Shown here: in pieces, positions 1 to 9,498 of the stretch | Layout of the letters: every line of letters starts with the position of its first letter | Numbering within the stretch: position 1 is the stretch's first letter | Assembly: GCF_946480305.1 (NCBI RefSeq) | Contig: NZ_CAMLJQ010000045.1 | Location: forward strand, 1 to 36,463 | Reading direction: 5' to 3' | DNA: 36,463 bases | Source: an uncultured Caldimonas sp. | Lineage (GTDB): Bacteria; Pseudomonadota; Gammaproteobacteria; Burkholderiales; Burkholderiaceae | The notes under the pieces: model-generated | What the model saw: only the letters and a program-made list of their open reading frames with translations | Databases searched by the model: none | What the model was told of the DNA's origin: nothing | Made by a program: the position numbers and the translations under genes

Positions 1-753
1 GCCGGCGTGCGCACGCTGCTCTACAAGGAGGTGCTGCGCTTCTGGAAGGTCAGCTTCCAGACGGTCGCCGCGCCGGTGCTGACCGCGGTGCTCTACCTGC
101 TGATCTTCGGCCACGTGCTGGAAGACCACGTCAAGGTGTTCGACTCGGTCGGCTACACCAGCTTCCTGATTCCGGGGCTGGTGATGATGAGCGTGCTGCA
201 GAACTCGTTCGCCAACAGCTCGTCGTCGTTGATCCAGAGCAAGATCACCGGCAACCTGGTGTTCCTGCTGGTCACGCCGTTGTCGCACTGGGCGTGGTTT
301 GCGGCCTACGTGGGGGCCTCGGTGGTGCGCGGCCTCGCGGTGGGGTGCGGTGTGTTCCTCGTCACGGTGTGGTTTGCGCCGCCGAGCTTCGCCGAGCCGT
401 GGTGGATCGTCGTGTTCGCGGTGCTCGGCGCCGGCATGCTGGGCTCGCTGGGCCTGATCGCCGGCCTGTGGGCCGAGAAGTTCGATCAGATGGCGGCGTT
501 CCAGAACTTCATCATCATGCCGATGACCTTCCTGTCCGGCGTGTTCTATTCGGTGCACTCGCTGCCGGTGTTCTGGCAGACAGTCAGCCACCTGAACCCG
601 TTCTTCTACATGATCGACGGCTTTCGGCGCGGCTTCTTCGGCGCGAGCGACGTGTCGCCGTGGGTCAGCCTCGGCGTGGTGGGCACCAGTTTCGTCGTGG
701 TCGCCGGCATTGCGCTGAACCTGCTGCGCTCGGGCTACAAGCTGCGTCATTGA
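1..753 (+). CDS. ABC-2 type transporter permease (5' end outside window)
   Basis: Inner-membrane permease subunit of an ABC-2 exporter of the YadH kind. The reading frame is open from base 1. The GTG at 7 falls inside conserved-looking N-terminal sequence (RTLLYKEVLRFWKV), so the true start probably lies upstream and the gene is partial here. The visible 250 codons hold about six hydrophobic segments separated by short loops, with the family-typical stretch around MPMTFLSGVFYSVHSLP followed by NPFFYMIDGFRRGFFG. The ATPase partner should lie just upstream, outside the window. The next gene is ibaG, 29 bp on, then murA. In many proteobacteria this neighbourhood follows the mla phospholipid-transport genes, so an envelope-lipid role is possible, but the substrate cannot be read from the sequence. 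Confidence 0.9.
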   Translation, partial: AGVRTLLYKEVLRFWKVSFQTVAAPVLTAVLYLLIFGHVLEDHVKVFDSVGYTSFLIPGLVMMSVLQNSFANSSSSLIQSKITGNLVFLLVTPLSHWAWFAAYVGASVVRGLAVGCGVFLVTVWFAPPSFAEPWWIVVFAVLGAGMLGSLGLIAGLWAEKFDQMAAFQNFIIMPMTFLSGVFYSVHSLPVFWQTVSHLNPFFYMIDGFRRGFFGASDVSPWVSLGVVGTSFVVVAGIALNLLRSGYKLRH

Positions 754-782
754 CCGACAAGCTGAGCGATAATCCTCGCCTT

Positions 783-1049
783 ATGGCCGATCCCACCCCC
801 CAGGAAGTGCGCGACTACATCGCCCAGGGGCTCCGTTGCGAGCACCTGGAGGTGGAGGGCGACGGCCGTCATTTCTTCGCCACCATCGTGTCGCCCGAAT
901 TCGAGGGCAAGAGCCGCGTGGCGCGTCACCAGTGCGTTTACCGGGCACTGGGCGATAGAATGCGCGAGCAAATCCACGCCCTGTCGATGAAGACGCTGAC
1001 CCCCGCCGAGTGGGACAAGACCTCGGCCTCCAACCACCACCATCACTGA
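783..1049 (+). CDS. ibaG: BolA/IbaG family iron-sulfur cofactor protein
   Basis: Small BolA-fold protein of 88 residues. The stretch HALSMKTLTPAEW near the C-terminus matches the IbaG (YrbA) branch rather than BolA proper, and the gene sits directly before murA as in E. coli. Family members bind monothiol glutaredoxins through a shared [2Fe-2S] cluster using conserved His and Cys residues; a Cys in the N-terminal LRCEHLEV segment and several His residues are visible. The protein ends in an unusual natural run of four histidines (SNHHHH). The ATG at 783 was chosen because the domain begins there; the same frame is open upstream but that sequence is the permease read in another frame. No clear Shine-Dalgarno is seen. 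A GATAAT hexamer at 768-773 lies 9 nt before the ATG. Confidence 0.9.
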   Translation: MADPTPQEVRDYIAQGLRCEHLEVEGDGRHFFATIVSPEFEGKSRVARHQCVYRALGDRMREQIHALSMKTLTPAEWDKTSASNHHHH

Positions 1050-1160
1050 CCGGCAACCGCCCGGCGGCGCGGTTGCGGACTCGACGCGCGTGCCGTGCCG
1101 GTGCGCGATGGTGGGTCCGGACGCAGCGTGGCGCGGGTGGTGTGCTCCACACCACACACC

Positions 1161-2432
1161 ATGGACAAACTCCTCATACGCGGTGGCCGCCGGCTCAACG
1201 GTGACGTCACGATCTCCGGGGCCAAGAACGCCGCGCTGCCCGAGCTCTGCGCTGCCCTGCTGACCGCCGAGCCGGTCACGCTGACCAACGTGCCGCGCCT
1301 GCAGGATGTCAACACCACGCTGAAACTGCTGCGCAACATGGGCGCGCGCGCCGACCGCAGCGAATCGCAGCCCGACCAGGTGCTGATCGACGCCGGTAGC
1401 GTCACGTCGCCCGAGGCGCCGTACGACCTGGTCAAGACGATGCGGGCGTCCATCCTGGTGCTGGGGCCGCTGCTGGCCCGATTCGGCGAAGCCACCGTCT
1501 CGCTGCCCGGCGGCTGCGCGATCGGCTCGCGTCCGGTGGACCAGCACATCAAGGGCTTGCAGGCCATGGGCGCCGAGATCACCGTCGAGCACGGCTACAT
1601 CATCGCCAAGGCCAAGAAGCTCAGGGGCGCGCGCATCACCACCGACATGGTGACCGTGACCGGCACCGAGAACCTGCTGATGGCCGCGACGCTGGCCGAT
1701 GGCGAAACGGTGCTGGAGAACGCCGCGCAGGAGCCCGAGATCCCCGATCTCGCCGAGATGCTGATCGCGATGGGCGCCAAGATCGAAGGTCACGGCACCA
1801 GCAAGATCCGCGTTCAAGGCGTCGACAGGCTGCACGGGCTGGCGGGCCCGGTGGGGCACCGGATCATCCCGGACCGCATCGAGGCGGGCACCTTCCTGTG
1901 CGCTGTGGCGGCGACCGGCGGCGACGTGGTGCTGAAGAACGCCTGCGCCGGTCATCTGGAGGCCGTGATCGAGAAGCTGCGCGAGGCGGGCGTGTCGATC
2001 GAAGCCGGCGAGAACCACATCCGTGTCAAATCCGATGCGCGGCTGAAGGCGGTGTCCTTCCGCACCAGCGAGTACCCGGCCTTTCCGACCGACATGCAGG
2101 CCCAGTTCATGGCGCTCAACTGCGTCGCCGAAGGGGCCGCCAAGGTCACCGAGACGATCTTCGAGAACCGCTTCATGCACGTGAACGAGCTGGTGCGGCT
2201 CGGCGCGCGCATCGAAGTGGACGGGCACACGGCCATCGTGCAGGGCGTTGAGCAATTGTCCGGCGCGATCGTGATGGCGACGGACCTGCGCGCTTCGGCC
2301 AGCCTGGTGATCGCAGGCCTGGTGGCTGACGGCGAAACCATCGTCGACCGCATCTATCACCTCGATCGCGGATACGACCAGATGGAAGCCAAGCTGCGCG
2401 GCATCGGTGCCGACATCGAACGGCTGAAATGA
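1161..2432 (+). CDS. murA: UDP-N-acetylglucosamine 1-carboxyvinyltransferase
   Basis: Catalyses the first committed step of peptidoglycan synthesis in the cytoplasm: transfer of enolpyruvate from phosphoenolpyruvate to UDP-GlcNAc. The 423-residue product has the usual family length. Lys22 lies in SGAKNAALP and the catalytic, fosfomycin-reactive cysteine is Cys119 in [15 protein letters not shown]. The ATG at 1161 begins the canonical MDKLLIRGG start; the open frame from 1095 adds residues with no family likeness. The stop overlaps the ATGA at 2429, and hisG follows at once, so murA and the histidine genes are probably co-transcribed. No strong Shine-Dalgarno is visible before 1161. Confidence 0.97.
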   Translation: MDKLLIRGGRRLNGDVTISGAKNAALPELCAALLTAEPVTLTNVPRLQDVNTTLKLLRNMGARADRSESQPDQVLIDAGSVTSPEAPYDLVKTMRASILVLGPLLARFGEATVSLPGGCAIGSRPVDQHIKGLQAMGAEITVEHGYIIAKAKKLRGARITTDMVTVTGTENLLMAATLADGETVLENAAQEPEIPDLAEMLIAMGAKIEGHGTSKIRVQGVDRLHGLAGPVGHRIIPDRIEAGTFLCAVAATGGDVVLKNACAGHLEAVIEKLREAGVSIEAGENHIRVKSDARLKAVSFRTSEYPAFPTDMQAQFMALNCVAEGAAKVTETIFENRFMHVNELVRLGARIEVDGHTAIVQGVEQLSGAIVMATDLRASASLVIAGLVADGETIVDRIYHLDRGYDQMEAKLRGIGADIERLK

Positions 2433-2446
2433 ACCAGGGCGTCAAT

Positions 2447-3088
2447 ATGATCACACTCGCTCTGTCCAAGGGACGCATCTTCGACGAGACGCTGCCGCTG
2501 CTCAAAGCCGCCGGCATCGAAGTGACCGAAGACCCGGACACCTCGCGCAAGCTGATCCTGGCCACCAACCGGCCGGACGTGCGGGTGGTGCTGGTGCGTG
2601 CGACGGATGTGCCGACGTATGTGCAGTACGGCGGTGCCGACCTGGGCGTGGCCGGCAAGGACGTGCTGCTCGAGCACGGCGGCCAGGGCCTGTACCAGCC
2701 GCTGGACCTGCGCATCGCCAAGTGCCGCATGAGCGTGGCCGTCCGGGCCGACTACGACTACGTCGCCGCCGTGAAGCAGGGCTCGCGCGTGCGGGTGGCC
2801 ACCAAGTACACCACCGTCGCGCGCCAGCACTTCGCCGACAAGGGCGTGCACGTCGACCTGATCAAGCTCTACGGCTCGATGGAGCTGGCGCCGCTCACCG
2901 GCCTGGCCGACGCCATCGTCGACCTCGTGTCGACCGGCAGCACGCTGAAGGCCAACCACCTCGTCGAGGTCGAGCAGATCATGGAGATCTCCTCGCGTCT
3001 CGTCGTCAATCAGGCCGCGCTGAAGGTCAAGCGCGAGCCGATCCGTCAACTCATCGACATCTTTTCCTCCGCAACCGAACAAAGGTGA
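2447..3088 (+). CDS. hisG: ATP phosphoribosyltransferase, short-form catalytic subunit
   Basis: First enzyme of histidine biosynthesis: joins ATP and PRPP to give phosphoribosyl-ATP. The product is 213 residues from the ATG at 2447 ([19 protein letters not shown]), or 219 from the in-frame ATG at 2429, which overlaps the murA stop as ATGA. I prefer 2447 because family homology begins there and a weak AGGG precedes it, but translational coupling from 2429 is possible. The PRPP-binding loop is visible as [20 protein letters not shown]. It lacks the roughly 80-residue C-terminal regulatory domain of long HisG, so it should need the HisZ regulatory subunit, which is not in this window. Confidence 0.95.
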   Translation: MITLALSKGRIFDETLPLLKAAGIEVTEDPDTSRKLILATNRPDVRVVLVRATDVPTYVQYGGADLGVAGKDVLLEHGGQGLYQPLDLRIAKCRMSVAVRADYDYVAAVKQGSRVRVATKYTTVARQHFADKGVHVDLIKLYGSMELAPLTGLADAIVDLVSTGSTLKANHLVEVEQIMEISSRLVVNQAALKVKREPIRQLIDIFSSATEQR

Positions 3089-3093
3089 CCCCC

Positions 3094-4464
3094 ATGACCG
3101 TGCAGATCCGCCAACTCGCCACCACCACGCCGGACTTCGACACCGAGTTCCAGCGCGTGCTGCATTGGGCGGCGGAGACGGATCATGCGATCGAGCAGCG
3201 CGTGGCCGAGATCCTGGCCGACGTGCGGGCACGGGGCGATGACGCGGTGCTGGAGTACACCCGCCGTTTCGATGGCCTGGCCTGCGAGACGGTGGCAGCG
3301 TTGGAGATCCCGCGCAGCGAACTGCAGGCGGCGCTCGAAGCGATCACGCCCCGGCAGCGCGAGGCCCTGCATGCCGCCGCCGATCGCGTGCGCGACTACC
3401 ACCAGCGCCAGCTCGAAGCCTGCGGCCGTTCGTGGAGCTACCGTGACGCGGACGGCACACTGCTCGGCCAGAAGGTCACGCCGCTCGACCGGGTGGGCAT
3501 CTACGTTCCCGGCGGCAAGGCGGCCTATCCGTCCAGCCTGCTGATGAACGCCATTCCCGCCAAGGTCGCGGGTGTCGGTGAAATCATCATGGTGGTGCCC
3601 ACGCCGGTGAAGGGCAGCATCGCGACCGGGGGCACCGGCACGGCCGGTGGCAAGGGCGAACGCAACACCCTGGTGCTGGCCGCGGCTGCGGTGGCCGGCG
3701 TGGATCGGGTGTTCACAATCGGCGGCGCCCAGGCTGTGGCGGCGCTGGCCTACGGCACCGCCACCCTCCCCAAGGTCGACAAGATCACCGGCCCGGGCAA
3801 CGCGTATGTCGCGAGCGCGAAGAAGCGCGTGTTCGGCACGGTCGGCATCGACATGATCGCCGGCCCGAGCGAGATCCTGGTGCTGGCCGACGGCAGCACG
3901 CCGGCCGACTGGGTGGCGATGGACCTGTTCAGCCAAGCCGAGCACGATGAACTGGCGCAGAGCATCCTGCTGTGCCCGGACGCCCACTACATCGCGCAGG
4001 TGAAGGCCGCGATCGACCGCCTGCTGCCCGGCATGCCGCGGCGCGATGTGATCCGCGCCTCGCTCGAAGGCCGCGGCGCGCTGATCCACACGCGCAGCAT
4101 GGAAGAGGCCTGCGAGATCAGCAACCGCATCGCGCCCGAGCACCTGGAAGTGAGTTCGCGCGATCCGCAGCGCTGGGAGCCGTTGCTGCGCCACGCTGGC
4201 GCGATCTTCCTCGGGGCCTACACCAGTGAATCGCTCGGCGACTACTGCGCCGGCCCCAATCACGTGCTGCCCACGTCGGGCACTGCGCGTTTCTCGTCGC
4301 CGCTCGGCGTGTACGACTTCCAGAAGCGCTCCAGCCTGATCGAGGTGAGCGAGCGCGGGGCGCAGGTGCTGGGCACGATTGCCGCCGAACTCGCCTATGG
4401 CGAAGGCCTGCAGGCGCACGCGCAGGCCGCCGAGTTGCGCCTCTCCAAAAAGCAAGGAGCATGA
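3094..4464 (+). CDS. hisD: Histidinol dehydrogenase
   Basis: Carries out the last two steps of histidine synthesis, histidinol to histidinal to histidine, with NAD and zinc. The 456-residue product shows the catalytic pair Glu349-His350 in IAPEHLEV and likely zinc ligands Gln281 and His284 (SQAEHDE), Asp383 ([10 protein letters not shown]) and His442. The ATG at 3094 lies 5 nt after the hisG stop; upstream AAAGGTG serves as the ribosome site. An unusual Gly/Thr/Ala-rich insert of roughly 15 residues (about 172-187, bases 3607-3654) sits between VVPTP and [10 protein letters not shown], where I expect a very short loop. The frame continues through it, so it looks like an in-frame loop expansion. 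All recognised catalytic residues are kept, so the enzyme should be active. Confidence 0.96.
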   Translation: MTVQIRQLATTTPDFDTEFQRVLHWAAETDHAIEQRVAEILADVRARGDDAVLEYTRRFDGLACETVAALEIPRSELQAALEAITPRQREALHAAADRVRDYHQRQLEACGRSWSYRDADGTLLGQKVTPLDRVGIYVPGGKAAYPSSLLMNAIPAKVAGVGEIIMVVPTPVKGSIATGGTGTAGGKGERNTLVLAAAAVAGVDRVFTIGGAQAVAALAYGTATLPKVDKITGPGNAYVASAKKRVFGTVGIDMIAGPSEILVLADGSTPADWVAMDLFSQAEHDELAQSILLCPDAHYIAQVKAAIDRLLPGMPRRDVIRASLEGRGALIHTRSMEEACEISNRIAPEHLEVSSRDPQRWEPLLRHAGAIFLGAYTSESLGDYCAGPNHVLPTSGTARFSSPLGVYDFQKRSSLIEVSERGAQVLGTIAAELAYGEGLQAHAQAAELRLSKKQGA

Positions 4465-4465
4465 G

Positions 4466-5548
4466 GTGACGGACCTGACCCAACGCATCCAACGCTGCGT
4501 CCGCGAAGACATCCGCAAACTGCACCCGTACGTGGTGCAGCCGAGCACCGGCATGGTCAAGCTCGATGCGATGGAAAACCCGTTCCGCCTGCCGGTCGAA
4601 CTGCAGCGTGAACTGGGCGAGCGGCTCGGCGCCGTCGCGCTCAACCGCTACCCTGGTGAGCGCATCGAGGTGCTGCGCGAGGCGTTGGCGAAGCACAGCC
4701 GGATGCCGGAAGGCTATGCGCTGATGCTCGGCAACGGTTCCGACGAGCTGATCTCGATGCTGGCGATGGCGTGCAATCTGCCGGGGGCCGCCATCCTGGC
4801 GCCGACGCCCGGCTTCGTGATGTACGAAATGTCAGCCGAGTTGCAGGCGATGAAGTTCGTCGGCGTGCCGCTGCAGCCGGGCTCGCTGGAGCTGGACGAG
4901 CCCGCCATGCTGGCGGCCGTCGAGCAGCACCGGCCGGCGCTCATCTACATCGCCTACCCCAACAACCCCACCGGCAACCTGTTCGACGACGCGATCATCG
5001 AGTGCATCGTGCAGGCGGCGCCGGGGCTCGTGATCATCGACGAGGCCTACCAGCCGTTCGCGAGCAAGAGCTACATCGACCGCCTGACGCGCCACGACCA
5101 CGTGCTGCTGATGCGCACGCTGAGCAAGTTCGGCCTGGCCGGCGTGCGGCTGGGCTACATGATGGGGCGCCGCGAGCTGATCGAGCAGATCGAGAAGGTG
5201 CGCCCGCCCTACAACGTCAGCGTGCTGAACTGCGAGGCCGCCTTGTTCGCGCTGGAGCACGAGGACGAGTTCGCGCGGCAGGCCCGGGTCTTGCGTGCAG
5301 AGCGGCAGCGCCTGTTCGATGCCCTGAAAGCGATGCCCGGCGTGCACCCGTACCCGAGCGAAGCCAACATGATCCTGGTGAAGGTGCCCGATGCACCCCG
5401 CTGCTTCGAGGGCATGAAGCAGCGCAAGGTGCTGGTGAAGAGCGTGGCGCGCAGCCCGTCGCCACTGCTTGCCAACTGCCTGCGCCTGACGGTAGGCTCG
5501 CCCGAAGAAAACGACCTGATGATCGCGGCCCTGCGCGAAAGCCTCTGA
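4466..5548 (+). CDS. hisC: Histidinol-phosphate aminotransferase
   Basis: PLP-dependent class I/II aminotransferase converting imidazole acetol phosphate and glutamate to histidinol phosphate. The 360-residue product has the PLP lysine Lys221 in [14 protein letters not shown], the YPNNPTGN motif at about 164-171 and the IDEAYQPF motif near 191-198. The start is taken as GTG at 4466, one base after the hisD stop and behind a good AAGGAG site at 4454-4459. The frame remains open upstream to 4379, but that segment lies inside hisD and has no family similarity. It is followed by a 139-bp gap holding repeat copy A before hisB. Confidence 0.95.
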   Translation: MTDLTQRIQRCVREDIRKLHPYVVQPSTGMVKLDAMENPFRLPVELQRELGERLGAVALNRYPGERIEVLREALAKHSRMPEGYALMLGNGSDELISMLAMACNLPGAAILAPTPGFVMYEMSAELQAMKFVGVPLQPGSLELDEPAMLAAVEQHRPALIYIAYPNNPTGNLFDDAIIECIVQAAPGLVIIDEAYQPFASKSYIDRLTRHDHVLLMRTLSKFGLAGVRLGYMMGRRELIEQIEKVRPPYNVSVLNCEAALFALEHEDEFARQARVLRAERQRLFDALKAMPGVHPYPSEANMILVKVPDAPRCFEGMKQRKVLVKSVARSPSPLLANCLRLTVGSPEENDLMIAALRESL

Positions 5549-5556
5549 TGGATTGG

Positions 5557-5633
5557 CCCACCCCCTACGCGCTTCGCTCGCCCCCTCAAGGGGGCGCCCA
5601 CTGGCGGCCCGGCGGAGCCGGTTCCGCGGTGGC
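5557..5633 (+). repeat. Structured intergenic repeat, copy A (hisC-hisB gap)
   Basis: A 77-bp element starting 9 nt after the hisC stop. It closely matches copy B at 8581-8658 in the same orientation, with only small indels by eye. Predicted RNA structure: a CCCCC/GGGGG hairpin with a TCAA loop at 5581-5594, then an outer CCACTG/CGGTGG stem (5598-5603 with 5627-5632) enclosing a CCGGC-GGA-GCCGG hairpin (5609-5621). Elements of this look are, to my recollection, common between genes in Comamonadaceae-like genomes. The rest of the gap (5634-5687) shows nothing clear. Reading frames through it give spurious peptides and should not be used to extend hisB upstream. Confidence 0.8.
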
Positions 5634-5687
5634 ACTCGGTTGTGTCCTCTTGCTCACGGTGCGCTAGGCAAGCGTCATAGAGACCCC

Positions 5688-6296
5688 ATGACTTCAGCAA
5701 TTTCATCCGAACGTGTGGCAGAAGTCACACGCAACACCGCCGAAACGCAGATCCGCGTGCGCGTCAACCTGGACGGCACCGGCCAGGCCAAGCTGTCGAC
5801 CGGCATCGGTTTCTTCGACCACATGCTCGACCAGATCGCGCGCCACGGCCTGATCGACCTGGAGATCGATGCCAAGGGTGACCTGCACATCGACGGCCAC
5901 CACACGGTGGAAGACGTGGGCATCACGCTGGGTCAGGCGGTCGCCAAGGCGGTGGGCGACAAGAAAGGCCTGCGCCGCTATGGCCACGCCTACGTGCCGC
6001 TGGACGAAGCGCTGTCGCGCGTGGTGGTCGACTTCTCCGGCCGCCCCGGCTTGACGATGCATGTGCCGTTCAAGTCCGGAATGATCGGCGCGTTCGACAC
6101 GCAGCTTGCCTACGAGTTTTTCCAGGGCTTCGTGAACCACGCCCTGGTGACGCTGCACATCGACAACCTGCGCGGCGAGAACGCACACCATCAGTGCGAG
6201 ACGGTGTTCAAGGCCTTCGCGCGGGCACTGCGCATGGCGCTGGAACTCGATCCGCGCATGGCCGGCATCGTCCCGTCCACCAAGGGGAGCCTGTGA
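5688..6296 (+). CDS. hisB: Imidazoleglycerol-phosphate dehydratase
   Basis: Dehydrates imidazoleglycerol phosphate to imidazole acetol phosphate, a manganese-dependent cytoplasmic step. The 202-residue product is the monofunctional form without the histidinol-phosphatase domain seen fused in enterobacteria; that phosphatase must be elsewhere. Metal-binding repeats are visible as [28 protein letters not shown] and, in the second half, [22 protein letters not shown]. The ATG at 5688 is chosen because it begins the family-like sequence ([20 protein letters not shown]). The frame is open back to 5553, but that extension is translated repeat copy A. The stop overlaps the hisH ATG by one base. Confidence 0.96.
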   Translation: MTSAISSERVAEVTRNTAETQIRVRVNLDGTGQAKLSTGIGFFDHMLDQIARHGLIDLEIDAKGDLHIDGHHTVEDVGITLGQAVAKAVGDKKGLRRYGHAYVPLDEALSRVVVDFSGRPGLTMHVPFKSGMIGAFDTQLAYEFFQGFVNHALVTLHIDNLRGENAHHQCETVFKAFARALRMALELDPRMAGIVPSTKGSL

Positions 6297-6940
6297 TGCC
6301 GACGGTCGCGGTGGTCGACTACGGCATGGGCAACCTGCGCTCGGTGTCGCAGGCCGTGATGCACGTGGCGCGGGGCTCGGGTGTCGACGTGATCGTCACG
6401 TCGCGTCCGGAAGAGGTGTACGCCGCCGAGCGCGTCGTGCTGCCGGGTCAGGGCGCCATGCCCGATTGCATGCGCGAACTGCGCGAGTCCGGGCTGCAGG
6501 AAGCCGTGCTCCATGCCGCCGCCAACAAGCCGCTGATGGGCGTGTGCGTGGGCATGCAGATGCTGCTTGAACGCAGTGAGGAAGGGCCCACCAACGGGCT
6601 GGGGCTCATTCCGGGCGAGGTGGTGCGTTTCCAGCTCGAAGGGCAGTTGCAGCCTGACGGCAGCCGCTACAAGGTGCCGCAGATGGGCTGGAACCAGGTG
6701 TTCCAGGCCCGGCCCCATGCCCTCTGGGAAGGCGTGCCAGACGGCACCTACTTCTATTTCGTGCACAGTTACTACGCCCGGACGCAGCATCCGCACCACA
6801 GCTCGGGGGAAACCGAGTACGGCGTGCGCTTTACCTGCGCGGTGGCACGGGATAACATTTTTGCGACCCAGTTCCACCCGGAGAAGAGCGCAGACCACGG
6901 TTTGGCCCTGTACCGCAACTTCCTGACCTGGAAGCCCTGA
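6296..6940 (+). CDS. hisH: Imidazole glycerol phosphate synthase, glutaminase subunit
   Basis: Class I glutamine amidotransferase that releases ammonia from glutamine and channels it to HisF. The 214-residue product has the nucleophile Cys84 in [12 protein letters not shown] and the triad His194 and Glu196 in TQFHPEKS, plus the early [12 protein letters not shown] motif. The ATG at 6296 overlaps the hisB stop (TGATG), and GGGGAGCC just before serves as ribosome site. A 78-bp pyrimidine-rich gap without recognisable signals follows before hisA. Confidence 0.96.
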   Translation: MPTVAVVDYGMGNLRSVSQAVMHVARGSGVDVIVTSRPEEVYAAERVVLPGQGAMPDCMRELRESGLQEAVLHAAANKPLMGVCVGMQMLLERSEEGPTNGLGLIPGEVVRFQLEGQLQPDGSRYKVPQMGWNQVFQARPHALWEGVPDGTYFYFVHSYYARTQHPHHSSGETEYGVRFTCAVARDNIFATQFHPEKSADHGLALYRNFLTWKP

Positions 6941-7018
6941 GCGGCCATCGTCCCCGAAGCACTGCGTCGTTCCTCTTCTCGACCCACCCGTTTTCCCACC
7001 ACCACCATTGCCTCGGCT

Positions 7019-7768
7019 ATGTTGCTGATCCCTGCCATCGACCTGAAAGACGGCAAGTGCGTGCGCCTCAAACAAGGCGACATGAACGACTCCACCACCT
7101 TCGGCGAGGACCCGGCTGCCATGGCACGCCGGTGGCTCGAAGCCGGGGCGCGCCGGCTGCACCTCGTCGACCTGAACGGCGCATTTGCCGGCAAACCGGT
7201 CAACGAGCCCGCGATCAAGGCCATCCTGGCAGAAGTGGGCGACGAGATTCCCGTGCAGCTGGGCGGTGGCATCCGCGATCTCGACACCATCGAGCGCTAC
7301 CTCGACGACGGCCTGAGCTACGTGATCATCGGCACCGCGGCGGTCAAGAACCCGGGCTTCCTGAAGGACGCCTGCAGCGCGTTCGGTGGCCACATCATCG
7401 TCGGCCTCGATGCGAAGGACGGCAAGGTGGCGACCGATGGCTGGTCCAAGCTGTCGGGCCACGAGGTGGTCGACCTTGCGAAGAAGTTCGAGGACTACGG
7501 CGTCGAAGGGGTGATCTATACCGACATCGGCCGCGACGGCATGTTGACCGGCATCAACATCGATGCCACGGTCAAGTTGGCGCAGGCGTTGTCCATTCCG
7601 GTCATCGCTTCGGGCGGCCTGAGCAACCTCGCCGACATCGAGCGCCTGTGCGCGGTCGAAGGCGAGGGCGTCGAAGGCGTGATCTGCGGCCGGGCGATCT
7701 ACAGTGGCGACCTTGATTTCGCACAGGCGCAGAAGCGCGCCGACGAGTTGAACGGCGGCACGGCCTGA
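7019..7768 (+). CDS. hisA: Phosphoribosylformimino-AICAR ribotide isomerase
   Basis: Amadori isomerase of histidine synthesis, a (beta-alpha)8 barrel related to HisF. The 249-residue product keeps the two catalytic aspartates, Asp8 in IPAIDLKDG and Asp131 in VGLDAKDGK. The phosphate-binding loops are LGGGIRD (81-87) and SGGLSN near residue 200. Translation from the ATG at 7019 matches the usual family N-terminus, MLLIPAIDL. It lies between hisH and hisF in the usual order. Confidence 0.96.
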   Translation: MLLIPAIDLKDGKCVRLKQGDMNDSTTFGEDPAAMARRWLEAGARRLHLVDLNGAFAGKPVNEPAIKAILAEVGDEIPVQLGGGIRDLDTIERYLDDGLSYVIIGTAAVKNPGFLKDACSAFGGHIIVGLDAKDGKVATDGWSKLSGHEVVDLAKKFEDYGVEGVIYTDIGRDGMLTGINIDATVKLAQALSIPVIASGGLSNLADIERLCAVEGEGVEGVICGRAIYSGDLDFAQAQKRADELNGGTA

Positions 7769-7818
7769 CATCACCCTCTTTCTCGGAACGGAGCGTTTGC
7801 CGCGCTTCGACTGCAAGC

Positions 7819-8580
7819 ATGCTGGCCAAACGCATCATTCCCTGCCTGGACGTGACCGGCGGTCGCGTCGTCAAGGGCGTCAATTTCGTCGAACTGCGCG
7901 ACGCGGGCGATCCGGTCGAGATCGCGGCGCGCTACAACGAGCAGGGCGCCGACGAACTGACCTTCCTCGACATCACCGCCACGAGCGACGGGCGCGACCT
8001 GATCCTGCACATCATCGAGGCGGTGGCGAGCCAGGTGTTCATTCCGCTCACCGTCGGCGGCGGAGTGCGCACGGTCGAAGACGTGCGCCGGCTGCTGAAC
8101 GCGGGCGCCGACAAGGTGAGCTTCAACTCGGCGGCGGTTGCCAATCCGCAGGTCATCCGCGATGCCTCGCACAAGTATGGTGCGCAGTGCATCGTCGTTG
8201 CGATCGACGCCAAGGCGCGCGCCGACGGCAGCGGCTGGGACGTCTACACGCACGGCGGCCGCAAGAACACCGGGCTGGATGCGGTGGCCTGGGCCGAGCA
8301 GATGGCCGAACACGGCGCGGGCGAGATCCTGCTGACCAGCATGGACCGCGATGGCACCAAGAGCGGGTTCGATCTCGCACTCACCCGCGCCGTCAGCGAT
8401 GCTGTGCCGGTGCCGGTGATCGCCTCCGGTGGCGTCGGCAACCTGGAGCACCTCGTCGAAGGCATCCAGCAGGGCCGCGCTGACGCCGTACTCGCCGCCA
8501 GCATCTTCCACTACGGCGAATACACCGTGCAGCAGGCGAAGGCCTTGATGGCCGAGCGAGGCATCCCGGTGAGGGCTTGA
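7819..8580 (+). CDS. hisF: Imidazole glycerol phosphate synthase, cyclase subunit
   Basis: Uses ammonia from HisH to make imidazole glycerol phosphate and AICAR. The 253-residue barrel begins [12 protein letters not shown], with catalytic Asp11 and the second aspartate in [12 protein letters not shown] at about position 130. Phosphate loops VGGGVRT and ASGGVGN are present. The start at 7819 lies 50 bp after hisA. Its stop (8578-8580) is immediately followed by repeat copy B, so readthrough to hisI must pass that structure. Confidence 0.96.
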   Translation: MLAKRIIPCLDVTGGRVVKGVNFVELRDAGDPVEIAARYNEQGADELTFLDITATSDGRDLILHIIEAVASQVFIPLTVGGGVRTVEDVRRLLNAGADKVSFNSAAVANPQVIRDASHKYGAQCIVVAIDAKARADGSGWDVYTHGGRKNTGLDAVAWAEQMAEHGAGEILLTSMDRDGTKSGFDLALTRAVSDAVPVPVIASGGVGNLEHLVEGIQQGRADAVLAASIFHYGEYTVQQAKALMAERGIPVRA

Positions 8581-8658
8581 CCCACCCCCGAGCGCCTGCG
8601 GCGCTCCCCCTCAAGGGGGGCGCCACTGGCGGCCTGGCGCAGCCAGATCTGCGGTGGC
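8581..8658 (+). repeat. Structured intergenic repeat, copy B (hisF-hisI gap)
   Basis: A 78-bp element abutting the hisF stop codon, homologous to copy A at 5557-5633 and in the same orientation. It has the same CCCCC-TCAA-GGGGG hairpin; flanking GGCGC/GCGCC pairing makes it longer here. The outer CCACTG/CGGTGG stem (8623-8628 with 8652-8657) encloses a CTGGC-GCA-GCCAG hairpin at 8634-8646. Against copy A, the second base pair of this hairpin changes from C-G to T-A on both sides, which supports conservation of the folded form. Small reading frames across it are artefacts. Confidence 0.8.
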
Positions 8659-8745
8659 CGCTGACATTTCACCGGTCCTGTTCTGTCGCGTCCTCAAATC
8701 CTTCACCGCTCCGGGCAGCATGTCGTCGGATCCGTCACACCCGGT

Positions 8746-8754
8746 TGCTACACT
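8746..8754 (+). promoter_or_regulatory. Possible extended -10 element upstream of hisI
   Basis: TGCTACACT reads as an extended -10 (TG-N-TACACT) ending 7 nt before the hisI ATG at 8762. No convincing -35 box or Shine-Dalgarno is seen. If used, transcription would start at or next to the ATG, giving a leaderless or nearly leaderless message. The rest of the gap between repeat B and here (8659-8745) shows nothing else. Confidence 0.35.
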
Positions 8755-8761
8755 GCCGCCC

Positions 8762-9151
8762 ATGGATTGGCTCGAACACGTCAAGTGGGACGATCAAGGC
8801 CTCGTGCCCGTGATCGCGCAGGAACTCGGCAGCAACGATGTGCTGATGTTCGCCTTCATGAACCGCGAGGCCCTGCGCATGACGGCAGAGCGCGGCGAGG
8901 CCGTGTACTGGAGCCGTTCGCGGCAGCGGCTGTGGCACAAGGGTGAGGAATCCGGCCATATTCAGAAGGTGCATGAGATCCGCCTCGACTGCGACGCCGA
9001 CGTGGTCTTGCTGAAAGTCACGCAGCTCGGCCATGAGCCGGGCATCGCCTGCCACACCGGGCGCCATTCCTGCTTCTTCAATCTGTACCGCGACGGGCAA
9101 TGGCAGGTGGTCGAGCCCGTCTTGAAAGACCCGGAGCGGATCTACAAATGA
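8762..9151 (+). CDS. hisI: Phosphoribosyl-AMP cyclohydrolase
   Basis: Zinc- and magnesium-dependent enzyme that opens the adenine ring of phosphoribosyl-AMP. The 129-residue product has the zinc cysteines Cys77 (LDCDADVV), Cys97 (IACHTG) and Cys104 (RHSCFF), with Asp78 and Asp80 as likely magnesium ligands. It is the stand-alone form, with HisE encoded separately just downstream. The ATG at 8762 begins the family homology; the open frame from 8654 adds unrelated residues. The stop overlaps the hisE ATGA. Confidence 0.95.
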   Translation: MDWLEHVKWDDQGLVPVIAQELGSNDVLMFAFMNREALRMTAERGEAVYWSRSRQRLWHKGEESGHIQKVHEIRLDCDADVVLLKVTQLGHEPGIACHTGRHSCFFNLYRDGQWQVVEPVLKDPERIYK

Positions 9152-9498
9152 GCGGCATGACCTCCAACCAGACGCTCGAACGCCTGGCCCAGGTGATCGA
9201 GTCGCGCAAGGGCGGCGATCCGGACGCGTCGTACGTCGCGCGGCTGTTCCACAAGGGCACCGACGCCATCCTGAAGAAGATCGGCGAGGAGGCGACCGAG
9301 ACGGTGATGGCCGCCAAGGACGGCGACGCGCAGAAGATCGTCTACGAGGTGGCCGACCTGTGGTTTCACTCGATGGTGGCGCTGGCCGCGTTCAACCTGC
9401 GTCCGGCCGACGTGCTGGCCGAACTGGAGCGCCGCGAGGGGCTCTCGGGCCTGCAGGAGTTTGCGCAACGCAAGACCGAAGGAGGCAAGGGATCGTGA
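9148..9498 (+). CDS. hisE: Phosphoribosyl-ATP pyrophosphatase
   Basis: Hydrolyses phosphoribosyl-ATP to phosphoribosyl-AMP and pyrophosphate, the second step of the pathway. The 116-residue all-helical protein shows the MazG-like metal-binding pattern [15 protein letters not shown] followed by [15 protein letters not shown]. The ATG at 9148 overlaps the hisI stop; an alternative in-frame ATG lies at 9157. Its stop overlaps the GTG of the next gene by four bases. Confidence 0.95.
   Translation: MSGMTSNQTLERLAQVIESRKGGDPDASYVARLFHKGTDAILKKIGEEATETVMAAKDGDAQKIVYEVADLWFHSMVALAAFNLRPADVLAELERREGLSGLQEFAQRKTEGGKGS

Noticed and set aside
747..2360. Long minus-strand open frame (537 codons) opposite ibaG and murA
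   Set aside because: Its product is low in complexity (rich in His, Arg, Gln, Gly), has no recognisable domain, and lies wholly opposite genes with clear family motifs. It is a GC-rich antisense shadow.
5553..5687. 45-codon N-terminal extension of hisB
   Set aside because: It is translation of repeat copy A; HisB similarity begins at 5688.
8577..8813. Small 78-codon open frame after hisF
   Set aside because: It reads through repeat copy B and into hisI; peptides of this type are typical artefacts of such repeats.
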